NCBI RefSeq assembly: GCF_014697425.1
Contig: NZ_JACJRU010000001.1
Location: 434,001 to 498,000, forward strand
DNA length: 64,000 bases
Source of the DNA: Nostoc sp. FACHB-110
GTDB lineage: Bacteria > Cyanobacteriota > Cyanobacteriia > Cyanobacteriales > Nostocaceae
Direction of reading: 5' to 3'
The position numbers were made by a program, and so were the translations under genes. The notes beneath the pieces were generated by a model. The model was not told the origin of the DNA and did no database searches. It was given only the letters and a program-made list of their open reading frames with translations. Position 1 is the first letter of the stretch. Each line of letters opens with the position of its first letter. Positions 31,266 to 40,314 of this stretch are shown piece by piece.

Positions 31266-31961
31266 TTAACTTTTGTCAAGTTGAGCGGGTTTATGGCCAC
31301 CAAATACCGCAAAGCTAAAATTTTTGTACCAACAGTCTACATTTTGAAAACCTGCGACTTCTAACCAACTCAGTTGAACATCGAGAGGTGTCATGAGATC
31401 GTATTTCATCCGTTCTTGTGCGGCTTGCAATTCTGTGGATGAAATTCCCGAAGCAATTACAGAATTTAACCAATTTTGACGATAAAGTTGTTCTAATGCC
31501 GTAGTTTTGCCTAACACTTGATCGGCATTCACAAACATCCCTCCTGGAGCCAAAGCATTGTAAATTTTATGATATAAACGCTGCTTATCAGAATCTGATA
31601 AGTGGTGAATGGATAAGGCTGAGATCACAAGATCGTAGGTGTCACTCAAATCAACTTCTAAATAGTTAGCAACTAAAATTTGAGGGACTTTACCCATTTT
31701 GCTAAATCTCGATTTAGCCTTATCTAGCATTTCCACGGCTAAATCTACTAAGGTAAATTCTGCTTGAGGAAATATTGATTGCACCATACCGGAGTAAAGT
31801 CCAGTACCAGCACCTAAATCTAAAACCTTCAGTGGTGCTAATTCATGGCTAGGAATAATTTCAACTGCTGTTTGATAAAAATCATCAAAACAAGGGATTA
31901 ACAGTCGGCGCAAACTATCATAATCTGCTGCGGATTTATTAAAGGCTTCTTGAATATTCAT
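31266..31961 (-). CDS. Class I SAM-dependent methyltransferase
   Basis: The frame extends to a TTG at 31976, but the ATG at 31961 (MNIQEAFNKSAADYDSLRR) fits the usual start of this family; 231 residues. The AdoMet-binding motif I is VLDLGAGTGLYSG, the acidic residue after strand 2 is Asp in FTLVDLAVEMLDKA, and post-motif LVISALSIHHLSD is typical of the Methyltransf_11/25 group. The substrate cannot be told from sequence. It lies about 200 bases downstream of mtnB on the same strand, separated from it by a palindromic repeat, so it may be independent of the methionine-salvage genes even though it consumes AdoMet. Confidence 0.85.
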   Translation of the reverse strand: MNIQEAFNKSAADYDSLRRLLIPCFDDFYQTAVEIIPSHELAPLKVLDLGAGTGLYSGMVQSIFPQAEFTLVDLAVEMLDKAKSRFSKMGKVPQILVANYLEVDLSDTYDLVISALSIHHLSDSDKQRLYHKIYNALAPGGMFVNADQVLGKTTALEQLYRQNWLNSVIASGISSTELQAAQERMKYDLMTPLDVQLSWLEVAGFQNVDCWYKNFSFAVFGGHKPAQLDKS

Positions 31962-32046
31962 CAGATAAGTTGTCAATTCTCAGATAATAACGGTTTACAG
32001 GCCAATCATACTACTGGACTGTCTAGACTAAAATAGTGCATTAAAG

Positions 32047-32122
32047 GTAGGTTGGGTGTAACGCAGTGAAACCCAACACTTTCAGAATTTTTTTGGGTTA
32101 CGCTCCGCTTCACCAAACCTAC
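32047..32122. repeat. Palindromic dispersed repeat (GTAGGTTGGGTG type)
   Basis: GTAGGTTGGGTG at 32047 and CACCAAACCTAC ending at 32122 are inverted copies with one mismatch. Inside, AACGCAGTGAAACCCAAC and GGGTTACGCTCCGCTT form the second arm. This has the form of a cyanobacterial dispersed palindrome, located between the mtnB and methyltransferase genes. Confidence 0.75.
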
Positions 32123-32156
32123 AATTTTTTTGCAACATTTTAGCCTTGCCACGCCA

Positions 32157-32786
32157 CTACATACCTAGTCTAGCAGCAGCAACCATGTAGCGAAAAATGT
32201 AGTCTAATAACTCAATATAGTTCCTAGCAGTTTCCAGAGAACCGGCCCAAACTGTCAGACCATGATCTCGAATTAGTAATGCAGATATTTGTGGTGCAGC
32301 TAAGGCAAAGCGTTTTTCAATATCAACAGCAATTTGGGAAACTTGGAAATGATTGGTAAAAATTGGGATTACACAAGAAGGGTTTTCTTGCCAAATTCCC
32401 AAACCTTTAAGCATTTCCAAAGGAGGTAAAGGTAGGGTATCACCTTCAACAAAACGAGAAACTAAATTGCTTTCAATCGAATGTATGTGATAACAAGCTT
32501 GTGATTGAGGAAACAGGTTGTAAATTAATTGATGAATAACTGTTTCTGCTGAGGGTTTTATCTGGAGACTTGATGGTTTTACTTTACCATCAGATGTAAT
32601 GCAAACAAAATCGTTGAGCAATAACTCACCTTTAGATTTACCACTGGCAGTAATCCAAAAACTACCATCAGCTAATCGAGCAGAAAGATTGCCAGCAGTA
32701 CCTACCATCCAACCTTTTTGGTAAAAATACCTTGCCGTGGCAATTAGTGAAGAGCGAGGATCTGTTATGTTTGAGTTAAACTCCAT
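32157..32786 (-). CDS. mtnB: Methylthioribulose-1-phosphate dehydratase
   Basis: A 209-residue class II aldolase-type dehydratase that converts 5-methylthioribulose-1-phosphate to 2,3-diketo-5-methylthiopentyl-1-phosphate in the methionine salvage pathway. Visible family features are GWMVGTAGNLSARL, WITASGKSKGEL, the zinc-binding His pair in CYHIHSIESNLVSRF, and the later His in LIRDHGLTVWAGSL. It overlaps mtnX by 22 bases, and mtnD and cutA lie further upstream on the same strand, so the set is probably one operon. mtnA and mtnK/mtnP are not in the window. Confidence 0.93.
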   Translation of the reverse strand: MEFNSNITDPRSSLIATARYFYQKGWMVGTAGNLSARLADGSFWITASGKSKGELLLNDFVCITSDGKVKPSSLQIKPSAETVIHQLIYNLFPQSQACYHIHSIESNLVSRFVEGDTLPLPPLEMLKGLGIWQENPSCVIPIFTNHFQVSQIAVDIEKRFALAAPQISALLIRDHGLTVWAGSLETARNYIELLDYIFRYMVAAARLGM

Positions 32787-33406
32787 GATTTCGCTAAATA
32801 ATCGCGGATTTCTAAAAAATCATTCCAAGGAATATAGGGTTTTTGATGTTCATCTAAATATCTTGTTAAGGGAGAGCGGGCAAAAACAACAGAAGCTTGC
32901 AAGCCCATATTTAAATCAGTGAGGGAGTCACCAATAGCTATTTTTTCATCTGCTGGGTACTTATCCATAACCTGCACCTTGGCGACAAGTTCTGTATCTC
33001 CTTCGTATGGAGAAATTACTTTTAAATAAGTACCGCTAGTATCAACATCTACAGCATAAATATTACTTACTCTCTGCACTAGTTTATCTAAAACAATTTC
33101 TACCATTCCCCTCAAACCACCAGAAATTACGATTAATGGCACTCCTTGAAAATCTAAAAAATCTAACAATTCTACAAATCCAGGACGAATTAATTGTGGT
33201 TGGGTAAATTCAATGATGTCTGCATAGCTGGCAGAGGGAATTGATTGTAATATTTGCTTTACTCCTGCTCGGAGTGACAGCCTTTTCGCATACATTTCAG
33301 GTATTAACTTTGCGGCAACTTCTGGTGCAAATTTCTGCAAAACCGCAACGAAAGTTTCCTCAACTGTAATAGTGCCGTCAAAGTCACAAAAAACAATTCG
33401 CTTCAC
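32765..33406 (-). CDS. mtnX: 2-hydroxy-3-keto-5-methylthiopentenyl-1-phosphate phosphatase
   Basis: A 213-residue HAD-superfamily phosphatase with a GTG start. Motif I is FCDFDGTIT, motif II the Ser in VISGGLRGM and motif IV GDSLTDLNMG. The MtnX type (DGTITVEETFVAVL, with a small alpha-helical cap) follows mtnB in methionine salvage and provides acireductone for mtnD. It overlaps mtnB by 22 bases and starts 39 bases after the mtnD stop. Confidence 0.9.
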   Translation of the reverse strand: MKRIVFCDFDGTITVEETFVAVLQKFAPEVAAKLIPEMYAKRLSLRAGVKQILQSIPSASYADIIEFTQPQLIRPGFVELLDFLDFQGVPLIVISGGLRGMVEIVLDKLVQRVSNIYAVDVDTSGTYLKVISPYEGDTELVAKVQVMDKYPADEKIAIGDSLTDLNMGLQASVVFARSPLTRYLDEHQKPYIPWNDFLEIRDYLAKSWSLTQT

Positions 33407-33445
33407 TGGTTATATTGACTCTATATTTGGATGAATTTTTTTAAT

Positions 33446-34000
33446 TTACCTTACTAGAGGTTGACGAGTGCGAATTTCTCTTCCTGTGTATTGTGGTGTC
33501 CAACCATCTGTGGTGATGAAATAACGTATTGCTTTGACTCGCTTTGCTGGGGTGAGATAAAACCAATGCTCGGTTCCGGCTGGGACGTTAATATATTCTT
33601 CTGGTTGTACTGTAAGTTCTACTTGAGTCCCATCAGGGCGTACAAAACCAAAAATTGCTTCGCCATCAATGACGTAGCGAACTTCATCATCTGCATGGGT
33701 ATGAATTTGGTCAAACTTGGCCATTAATTCATCAAGATGATCAATTAGCGGATGAAGAACAATCAAATCACGAGATTGATAGCCTGCTGTTTGTTGCAGT
33801 TGTTCAAAGTAACTGTCTAAAGTTTTGAGTACTTGTTCTTTTTCATCTTCATTCAGGCTGGAATTTGCTAATAAGCTTTGTAATTCAGGATTGTTTGGGA
33901 TATTCCAGCGATTAATTTGAATATTGAGAGGTGCTAATTCTTGGATAATTTGATTTAAATCAGTGTACAAAGTTCCATTTTCTAGTTTTAAAATTGCCAT
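33446..34000 (-). CDS. mtnD: Acireductone dioxygenase
   Basis: The frame continues to 34066, but the ATG at 34000 gives MAILKLENGTLYTDL, the normal N-terminus; 184 residues. The cupin metal ligands are visible: the His pair and Glu in HTHADDEVRYV and the later His in GTEHWFYL. The enzyme cleaves acireductone to the methionine precursor 4-methylthio-2-oxobutyrate (Fe form) or to methylthiopropionate and CO (Ni form). It stands between cutA and mtnX on the same strand. Confidence 0.93.
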   Translation of the reverse strand: MAILKLENGTLYTDLNQIIQELAPLNIQINRWNIPNNPELQSLLANSSLNEDEKEQVLKTLDSYFEQLQQTAGYQSRDLIVLHPLIDHLDELMAKFDQIHTHADDEVRYVIDGEAIFGFVRPDGTQVELTVQPEEYINVPAGTEHWFYLTPAKRVKAIRYFITTDGWTPQYTGREIRTRQPLVR

Positions 34001-34131
34001 TGTGGTAATCCAAAAAAAGCTGCGTTGAGATTTTGTGTTTTGTAAATTCAGGGAGAATTTTTGCAAGATTTAACTGCACATATAGCCATCTTATTTGCAC
34101 AGCAGTTGGTTTGCATATTTGTGCTAAATTA

Positions 34132-34458
34132 TTAGGTAACTTCGAGAGCAGGGCGCGGTGAAACTTCTGTATTTAACCAATTTAAAAAGCCTTCGTTAAC
34201 GCCTATGGGAGAAATTTCCCCGATAAAATTAGTATAACTAATGTACTCTCGAATAACTTTTTCAATTTCTAAAGTATACCCATTTTGGGTTTTAATGATT
34301 AAAACTACTTCTGGTTCTTCAGTAATTTCTCCTTGCCAAATGTAGGCACAGGTGATGGGAAACCAATTGACACAAACTGCTAGCTTACGTTCTAGTAATG
34401 CTCGACCAATTTGACGAGCTTCATCTGGATTATTTAACGTTACGTAATATAGTTTCAT
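34132..34458 (-). CDS. cutA: CutA1-like divalent cation tolerance protein
   Basis: A 108-residue protein with the ferredoxin-like CutA1 pattern: YVTLNNPDEARQIGRALLERKLAVCVNW, then YIWQGEI and EVVLIIKT. CutA1 proteins are stable trimers linked with copper tolerance in bacteria, but their molecular role is unsettled. It precedes mtnD on the same strand with a 131-base gap, so co-transcription with the methionine-salvage genes is possible. Confidence 0.9.
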   Translation of the reverse strand: MKLYYVTLNNPDEARQIGRALLERKLAVCVNWFPITCAYIWQGEITEEPEVVLIIKTQNGYTLEIEKVIREYISYTNFIGEISPIGVNEGFLNWLNTEVSPRPALEVT

Positions 34459-34861
34459 AAAAAGACCAACCTAAAATTGAACTGAGCAATAGTATTTGAT
34501 TTCTTTAGCTGGACACAATTGTTAGCTAATATAGCGATTCTCGCGTGAGGTACAGAATCAATATTTTAAAACGCAGAGGAACGCCGAGGAAAGCGCAGAG
34601 GCACACTGAGATTTGCCCAATTCTATTAGCGATGTTCTTAGTACCTCAGCAGATTAAGAAACGCTATAGGGAAATGGCTATCTAGAGCTTTTATCCATCT
34701 GCGCCTTTTTAAAAGTAAGTTTATCTTATCTGAAACCTATAGAATAACCTAAATGAAGCCAAGCAAACTGGAGGCTGGTAAAAGATGATACTTATTTAGC
34801 AACTTCACCATACTAAATTAGACCACAAAGTAAGAAGTAAGAAGAGAAATAGAGTTTTGAT
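34459..34861. other. Intergenic region with inverted-repeat element D
   Basis: About 400 bases between the cutA start and the BASS transporter stop. Most is occupied by the small element at 34531-34667 (listed separately). No gene or clear terminator was seen. Confidence 0.5.
34531..34667. repeat. Small inverted-repeat element, family D
   Basis: ATAGCG..TTCT...GAGGTAC (34531-34553) and GTACCTC...AAGAAACGCTAT (34641-34667) are imperfect inverted termini. The centre holds purine-rich GCAGAGG/GCCGAGG units of the type often seen in cyanobacterial intergenic DNA. No coding capacity. Confidence 0.6.
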
Positions 34862-35755
34862 TCACCTATCAAAATCAATTTGTTTAAGTACTAGTTGTTT
34901 TATTTCTGCATCTGCTGGTTGGTCTATTTCGATAAACTTTGGCCCAATAATGAGAACTATCACCATCATTAATAAACTTGTGACCATGATGATGCTGACT
35001 ACGTTAGGGTCGGAAAAATTACTCGTACCTACTAATAATGCTGCGGCAAAATTGCGTTGTGCGGTTCCTACTCCTAGCACACGTTGGGTATCAATGCCAG
35101 GGCCGCCTAAAAGATAACCAACGCTAAAGGAGAAAATAATAAAGACTGCACAAACAAAGATTGCACCTGTTTTTAATAATGTGATGATATCGTTAGTATG
35201 AATAAATAGTCTGACTACTAAACCTAAAAGTAATCCAGCACTAGATAACTTGAAAAAAATTGGCTGGATAATGGGAGCGATCGCACTAAATTTGGCTTTG
35301 ATCAATAATCCAATTACTAATGGGCTAACCATCAGCAATAACAAGGGTTTGCCAATATCCCAAGAGTTAATTTCTACACCTTGCACCACCAAGGGCAGTA
35401 CTATCGGCATATAAAAAATAGTGCCAAGCATCAACAGCATCATTAATCCTACAGAAAAGGCGATATTACCCTTAACTATTTGAGCTAGTTTTGGCAAAGC
35501 TGGCGGCCCCGATGCTACTGCCATGACTAGTAGACCATCTTTTAGTGGTTCACTTAAAGGTACTATTTGTACTAGCAAATAGATAAAAATTGGCACTAAC
35601 ACAAAATTCGCCAGCAGAGATGACACAACGAGCCGAGGACTGCGAAGAGGTTCCCAAATTTGTTGTATCGTTAAACTTAAACCTGCACCCAACATAGTGC
35701 AAACAATAAATGTGAACAGTGCAAGTTTGTCGGTTAATACTAATAGTTCATTCAT
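34862..35755 (-). CDS. BASS family (bile acid:sodium symporter-like) transporter
   Basis: A 297-residue inner-membrane protein with about nine hydrophobic helices. Family features are GLSLTIQQIWEPLRSPR in the first cytoplasmic segment and the ASGPPALPKLAQIVKGN and LGVGTAQRNFAAALLVG segments that correspond to the crossing-helix Na+-binding regions. Members move organic anions such as pyruvate, bile acids or 2-oxo acids with sodium. The substrate is not evident; its location beside methionine-salvage genes makes a methionine-derived 2-oxo acid one idea. Confidence 0.88.
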   Translation of the reverse strand: MNELLVLTDKLALFTFIVCTMLGAGLSLTIQQIWEPLRSPRLVVSSLLANFVLVPIFIYLLVQIVPLSEPLKDGLLVMAVASGPPALPKLAQIVKGNIAFSVGLMMLLMLGTIFYMPIVLPLVVQGVEINSWDIGKPLLLLMVSPLVIGLLIKAKFSAIAPIIQPIFFKLSSAGLLLGLVVRLFIHTNDIITLLKTGAIFVCAVFIIFSFSVGYLLGGPGIDTQRVLGVGTAQRNFAAALLVGTSNFSDPNVVSIIMVTSLLMMVIVLIIGPKFIEIDQPADAEIKQLVLKQIDFDR

Positions 35756-36131
35756 GATTTAATTCATCGTGCAGAATAAAGTAGTGAGGGATATAGGGCA
35801 ATAAATTTCAGTTAAAGCTAAACTAAACTTCTAGGACTTACGCACAGGCTACGGAAGAACGTAGACGCGATAGCGGCTTGCCGCAGGCTACCACAGAGGC
35901 ACAGAGTTTACGGAGAAATGAGAGTTTGAGAGAGTTTTTGCGTAAGTCCTAACTTCTTTATTAAACGAACCACATAGACGCGTAAGCGGCTTCCCGCAGG
36001 GTAGGACGCAAAGAGCGCGAAGAGAAGAAAAAATTACTCACTGAACTGTATTGGATATAGGGAACAGGGAACAGCAAAATCAGGCAAAGATTCGAGTTGT
36101 ATTAAAAACCATTCCCCATTCCCAATCTCTA
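35756..36131. other. Intergenic region dominated by repeat elements
   Basis: Contains the family A element (35833-35950) followed by a second repeat-like segment with GACGCGTAAGCGGCTTCCCG and tracts such as GGAACAGGGAACAGC. No gene. The end of the arylsulfatase gene lies just to the right. Confidence 0.6.
35833..35950. repeat. Small inverted-repeat element, family A, copy 1 (118 bp)
   Basis: Perfect 12-base terminal inverted repeats, AGGACTTACGCA at the left and TGCGTAAGTCCT at the right. The right internal segment (GAGAGTT..GAGAGAGTTTTTGCG) matches the copy at 49927-50017. The centre carries a separate nested palindrome (GACGCGATAGCGGC / TTGCCGCAGGCTAC). MITE-like, non-coding. Confidence 0.8.
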
Positions 36132-38492
36132 TTACTTCAACTCCAAACTGACTTGTTGTAAGTTACCAGTAAAAGCAAAGGGTACTTGATAGCTATCTAC
36201 AACTGGAGTACCTGTATCTCTGCCAATATCAAAGGTTTCGTCTAGGGCTAAACGGTAAGCGATGGTTTTTTCTATGCGTCCTTCGGCTACCTGTTGGTCG
36301 TTGATGAAGAGTTTGCCGATGCCACCTGCACCTACACCACCGTCATAATCAAAGTTGAATTGTAGTGTAGATTGACCAGGGGGTAATTTTTCTGGGGCTT
36401 GGATGATGTAACGGGCAGTGTTTGCGTAGTTGTAAATATATGTGGGTTTACCATCTTCTAGGAAGAAACTCCAACCAGCAAAGCGTCCACCTTGGGTTAA
36501 CAAAACACCTTCTGCACCATTTTCAGGAATTTCTACGTTAGCTGTGATGTTGAAGGAGCGATTTTTGAGATTGGGGGCGCTACCTTCGGGGATGCCGACT
36601 GTACCGGGATAGTAAGTGAAAGTTGTGCGTCCTTTGGTGAGGCTGGGGCGAATTTTAACATCAAATCTTTCGCCTATGCGATCGTCTAATGGTAAGACTT
36701 GGTGTTTGCGGGCTTCTTTTAAAAACAACTTTTGCAGTTTTTCTAGCTTCTGGGGGTTTTCCTTGGCTAGATTCTTCGCCTCGCTGAAATCTTCGGCAAT
36801 GTTGTACAGTTCCCATTCATCTGTCTCAAAGCTACCTTTTACCGTGCGTTCCCAAGGTAAGCGACCGTGACGTGCGGCTGCTACCCAACCTTCGTGGTAA
36901 ATTGCTCGGTTGCCAAGCATCTCGAAATACTGAGTTTCTCGATGGGAGGGTACATCTGGTTGGTTAAAGGTGTATGCAAGGCTAGTACCTTCGATCGCCT
37001 GTTGTTTGACACCATTAACTTCTTTGGGGATAGCAATTCCCGCTACTTCTAAAATGGTGGGGGCAATATCAATTACATGATGGAATTGACTGCGAATACT
37101 ACCTTGGTCTTTGATATTGTCGCCCCAGGAAATTACTAAGGGGTTACGAGTACCGCCAAAGTGAGAGGCGATTTGTTTTGTCCATTGGAAAGGCGTGTTA
37201 ACTGCCCAAGCCCAAGCCGCCGGAAAATGGTTGAAGGTTTTGGGGCTACCCAAGTCATCATAAGCAGCTAGTAGTTGTTGGAGATTTTCGGGTACACCGT
37301 TGAAAACTTGCAGTTCGTTGACGCTACCTGTTAAACCACCTTCGGCACTCGCACCGTTATCTCCAACGACATAAATAACTAAGGTGTTATCTAGTTCACC
37401 GAGTTGGTCAACGGCATTAATTAGCCTGCCGACTTCATAATCTGTATGTGCTAAAAATCCAGCAAATACCTCGGCCATGTGGGCATAGAGTTTTTGCTGT
37501 TCGGCGGAGAGGGAATCCCACGCTGGCAATTCTTGGGGGCGGGGTGTAAGTTGGGCGTTGGCTGGAATTACACCCTGTTGTTTTTGACGGGCAAAGGTTT
37601 CTTGGCGTAATTTATCCCAGCCTTGGTCAAATTTGCCTTTGTACTTTTCAATCCACTCTTTGGGGGCGTGGTGGGGTGCGTGGGTGGCTCCGGTGGCGAG
37701 GTAGGCGAAAAAGGGTTTTTCTGGCGCGATGGATTGTTGGTTGCGAATCCAGGCGATCGCATGGTCTACTAAGTCAGGTGTCAGGTGATAATCTGGCTTG
37801 TTGGGTTTGTCTACACGTTTAGTATTTTCCACTAAAGCCGGACTCCACTGATTAGTATCACCACCAAGAAAGCCGTAAAAATACTCAAATCCTAACCCTG
37901 TAGGCCAGCGATCAAAAGGCCCGGCGGCACTGGTTTCAAAGTCTGGTGTATTGTGCCATTTCCCAAAAGCTGCGGTGTTGTAGCCATTTTGTCGCAGGAT
38001 TTCGGCAACGGTGGCTGCACTTTTAGGCAGAATTGTTGTGTAGCCAGGATAACCTGTAGCTAATTCTTCTACTACCCCTGTATTGACTGAATGATGATTG
38101 CGTCCAGTTAACAAAGCTGCTCTGGTAGGCGAACACAGGGCTGTGGTGTGAAATTGGTTATAGCGTAATCCGCTTTCGGCGAGGCGCGTTAAGTTAGGCG
38201 TATCCACCGGGCCGCCAAAGGTGCTGGCTTGGCCAAAACCCACATCATCTAAAATCACTAACAAGACGTTGGGGGCTTTAGCTGGGGCGGTGATGGGTTG
38301 GGGAAAGTCTGGTTGTGATTCTTTATAGGTGAGGCCAATTTTACCTTTGAATTCTGGGAAGGGAACGGGTAAAACTTCTGATGTAGCTGCTAAGGCTGGG
38401 CTATTGACCATCAACAAAGTGATGAGCAAAGATAAAGCGATCGCCTTTGCTATTTCTCTGAAAAATTCCCAATGCTTGGATTTAAACTTCAT
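36132..38492 (-). CDS. Exported arylsulfatase
   Basis: A 786-residue sulfatase with a long signal sequence (hydrophobic residues about 15-36, cleavage near ALAATS). The catalytic motif is Cys120 in [11 protein letters not shown], the formylglycine site; the metal-binding ILDDVGFG and the downstream [12 protein letters not shown] are in place. The C-terminal 200 residues are an extra beta-rich domain. Cys-type sulfatases hydrolyse organic sulfate esters and need the formylglycine-generating enzyme, which is encoded immediately upstream with an 11-base overlap. The likely role is periplasmic release of sulfate from sulfate esters, consistent with the sulfur-scavenging genes further right. Confidence 0.93.
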   Translation of the reverse strand: MKFKSKHWEFFREIAKAIALSLLITLLMVNSPALAATSEVLPVPFPEFKGKIGLTYKESQPDFPQPITAPAKAPNVLLVILDDVGFGQASTFGGPVDTPNLTRLAESGLRYNQFHTTALCSPTRAALLTGRNHHSVNTGVVEELATGYPGYTTILPKSAATVAEILRQNGYNTAAFGKWHNTPDFETSAAGPFDRWPTGLGFEYFYGFLGGDTNQWSPALVENTKRVDKPNKPDYHLTPDLVDHAIAWIRNQQSIAPEKPFFAYLATGATHAPHHAPKEWIEKYKGKFDQGWDKLRQETFARQKQQGVIPANAQLTPRPQELPAWDSLSAEQQKLYAHMAEVFAGFLAHTDYEVGRLINAVDQLGELDNTLVIYVVGDNGASAEGGLTGSVNELQVFNGVPENLQQLLAAYDDLGSPKTFNHFPAAWAWAVNTPFQWTKQIASHFGGTRNPLVISWGDNIKDQGSIRSQFHHVIDIAPTILEVAGIAIPKEVNGVKQQAIEGTSLAYTFNQPDVPSHRETQYFEMLGNRAIYHEGWVAAARHGRLPWERTVKGSFETDEWELYNIAEDFSEAKNLAKENPQKLEKLQKLFLKEARKHQVLPLDDRIGERFDVKIRPSLTKGRTTFTYYPGTVGIPEGSAPNLKNRSFNITANVEIPENGAEGVLLTQGGRFAGWSFFLEDGKPTYIYNYANTARYIIQAPEKLPPGQSTLQFNFDYDGGVGAGGIGKLFINDQQVAEGRIEKTIAYRLALDETFDIGRDTGTPVVDSYQVPFAFTGNLQQVSLELK

Positions 38493-39498
38493 TCTGCATC
38501 CTTTCTGTAGTCAAATTCATTACTAAGCGAAACCCAATATGAGTTGTTCCCGTATCGGGTGCTTGAGATTCTCGCGCCGCCGGACGGAAGCGGCTGCAAT
38601 AGTTAGGCGCACACAAATAAGACCCACCTTTGATAACATGTAGAGCAATTTCTGTGGGTTTATTCGGGTCAAAGCTTGTTTCTGGGCCTGTGGGATTGAG
38701 CGTGTGGGTTTTGTGGTTGTGTCCCGGTTGAAACCAATCACTCGTCCATTCCCAAACATTACCCGTCATGTCATACAGACCATAACCGTTAGGCGAAAAG
38801 GAACCAACGGGTGCAATACCGACATAACCATCTTTTTTACTATTAAAAAAGGGAAAAATGCCTTGCCAGGTGTTGGCTTTTTTTGCGGAATATTGGTCGC
38901 CCCAGGTATAAGTTGCATTATCTAAACCACCACGGGCCGCATATTCCCATTGCGCTTCAGTCGGGAGTGATTTACCTGCCCATTGGGCATAGGCTAGGGC
39001 ATCTGCGTAGGCAATATGCACGACTGGATAGTTATCTTGATTGATGATGGCACTTTCCCCGCCAAAGGGATGTTGCCAATTCGCCCCAGTCTGCCAATGC
39101 CACCAACTTAAATACTTTGAGCCTGGTTGGGCTATTTCAAACACCAGAGAACCCGGTAATCTCTGTTCATCTGGCAAATCAGGAAACTGTTCTTTGGGTA
39201 AAGGACGCTCTGCAATGGTGACATATCCTGTTGCTTTGACGAAGGCTGCAAATTGGGCGTTAGTTACTTCATATCTATCAATGCAAAAGGAACTAACTTT
39301 GACTTCTTGTGCGGAGAGTTCTTCTAGATAGCCTGAATTCTCCGATCCCATCGTGAATGTGCCACCGGGAATCATCACCATTTCTGCTGGACAGGAATTG
39401 GAACTAGTGGCAAAGGCTGGAGGCGTGATGAGTGAGAGTGCGATCGCTATTCCAATAACTAACGACAGTGTTAAAAAACTTTTTCTTGACTGGGACAT
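38482..39498 (-). CDS. Formylglycine-generating enzyme (SUMF1/FGE family), with signal peptide
   Basis: A 338-residue FGE-sulfatase family protein. It starts with a clear signal peptide ([24 protein letters not shown]), unlike typical cytoplasmic bacterial FGEs. The core has [57 protein letters not shown] and GFRLV. The two active-site cysteines of true FGE are both present as Cys296 and Cys301 in [19 protein letters not shown], which separates it from non-catalytic family members. It should oxidise the Cys of the sulfatase motif in the protein encoded next (11-base overlap, same strand), apparently after export. Confidence 0.93.
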   Translation of the reverse strand: MSQSRKSFLTLSLVIGIAIALSLITPPAFATSSNSCPAEMVMIPGGTFTMGSENSGYLEELSAQEVKVSSFCIDRYEVTNAQFAAFVKATGYVTIAERPLPKEQFPDLPDEQRLPGSLVFEIAQPGSKYLSWWHWQTGANWQHPFGGESAIINQDNYPVVHIAYADALAYAQWAGKSLPTEAQWEYAARGGLDNATYTWGDQYSAKKANTWQGIFPFFNSKKDGYVGIAPVGSFSPNGYGLYDMTGNVWEWTSDWFQPGHNHKTHTLNPTGPETSFDPNKPTEIALHVIKGGSYLCAPNYCSRFRPAARESQAPDTGTTHIGFRLVMNLTTERMQNEV

Positions 39499-39626
39499 TG
39501 TGAAAACTACCCCCTCAGTAGGGTGGTACTTGCTAGCTTCTGCTTTTGCTTAACCAGATTCAAGTTGTTTTGAATCAAAAACTCTGAGCTAGTAATGAAC
39601 AACTTGAGTCTGTTTTTAAATACTGT

Positions 39627-39647
39627 ATACCGATTGGTTTAGCGTAT
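39627..39647. promoter_or_regulatory. Possible operator upstream of FGE-sulfatase operon
   Basis: ATACCGATTGGTTTAGCGTAT has ATAC/GTAT ends and contains TACCGATT and GCGTA, loosely resembling the ATCTACC-N4-TACCGTAG motif of the organosulfur island. It lies about 130 bases upstream of the FGE start. The resemblance is weak and may be chance. Confidence 0.3.
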
Positions 39648-39843
39648 CTAATACAATAAAGATAAACTACCTCCTCAGCCAAAATAAGTCAATAAGCTAA
39701 GTTCAAGTTGCAGTCAGAGTTGTAGAGATGTTGGAAGCAAGGTTTCTATTAAAGCTGAGAGTAGGAATATTGAGGATGCGGTTACAGATGCGATCGCCTT
39801 GCCCCACTCATATTCATGATTATTTTCTGAGAATTTACTTGTT

Positions 39844-39869
39844 CGTATACAAAATATACAAAGTATACG
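39844..39869. promoter_or_regulatory. Inverted-repeat operator-like site (CGTATAC/GTATACG)
   Basis: CGTATAC (39844-39850) and GTATACG (39863-39869) are perfect inverted arms 12 bases apart, with a further ATATAC in the centre, giving three TATAC units at roughly one-turn spacing. This layout is typical of a dimeric or cooperative repressor site. It sits midway between divergent genes, so its target is not clear. Confidence 0.4.
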
Positions 39870-40314
39870 TTAACTTCAACGCCAGCACCAACATAAATTG
39901 ATACATCGGTTAGACATAATAATAATCGAGTCAGCCAAATCTACATACCCAACTAGCTTCAGGCATTGTCCAAGCAATTAGTTGTTTTTGAGCAATGCCT
40001 AAGCTTTTACTTACTCTTCATCCTGTAGATAGATTAATTTTTTTAGGGAACTTACAAAAAATAACGTTCCTGGCTTAGACAAAGATATTTAGCAATCAAA
40101 TTTCTCCAAAGATGCGATCGCATCTTTCAATTTTGCGGTTAACTGTAATTTATTCATATTTGCAGAAATGCTGATATCTCAACAGTTCAGCGTGATTTTC
40201 CCACCACAATTTATTTTTCTTGAAAGATTAAAAATTTATAACAAATTCCGAAATAGACTAACGGTTTTAGTGGTTTTATTTATACTAAAAAGTGAGAATT
40301 AATAGGTAAATACA

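Larger units (their letters stand above)
39499..40314. other. Intergenic region between divergent FGE and small hydrophobic protein genes
   Basis: About 815 bases. It contains the leftward promoter of the FGE-sulfatase pair. Two dyads are listed separately: 39627-39647 and 39844-39869. Otherwise AT-rich, with single HIP1 sites near 39790 and 40118. No gene was recognised. Confidence 0.5.

Noticed and set aside
31170-31364. A 64-codon plus-strand frame
   Set aside because: It overlaps the antisense side of the methyltransferase C-terminus and looks like random hydrophobic translation of AT-rich DNA.
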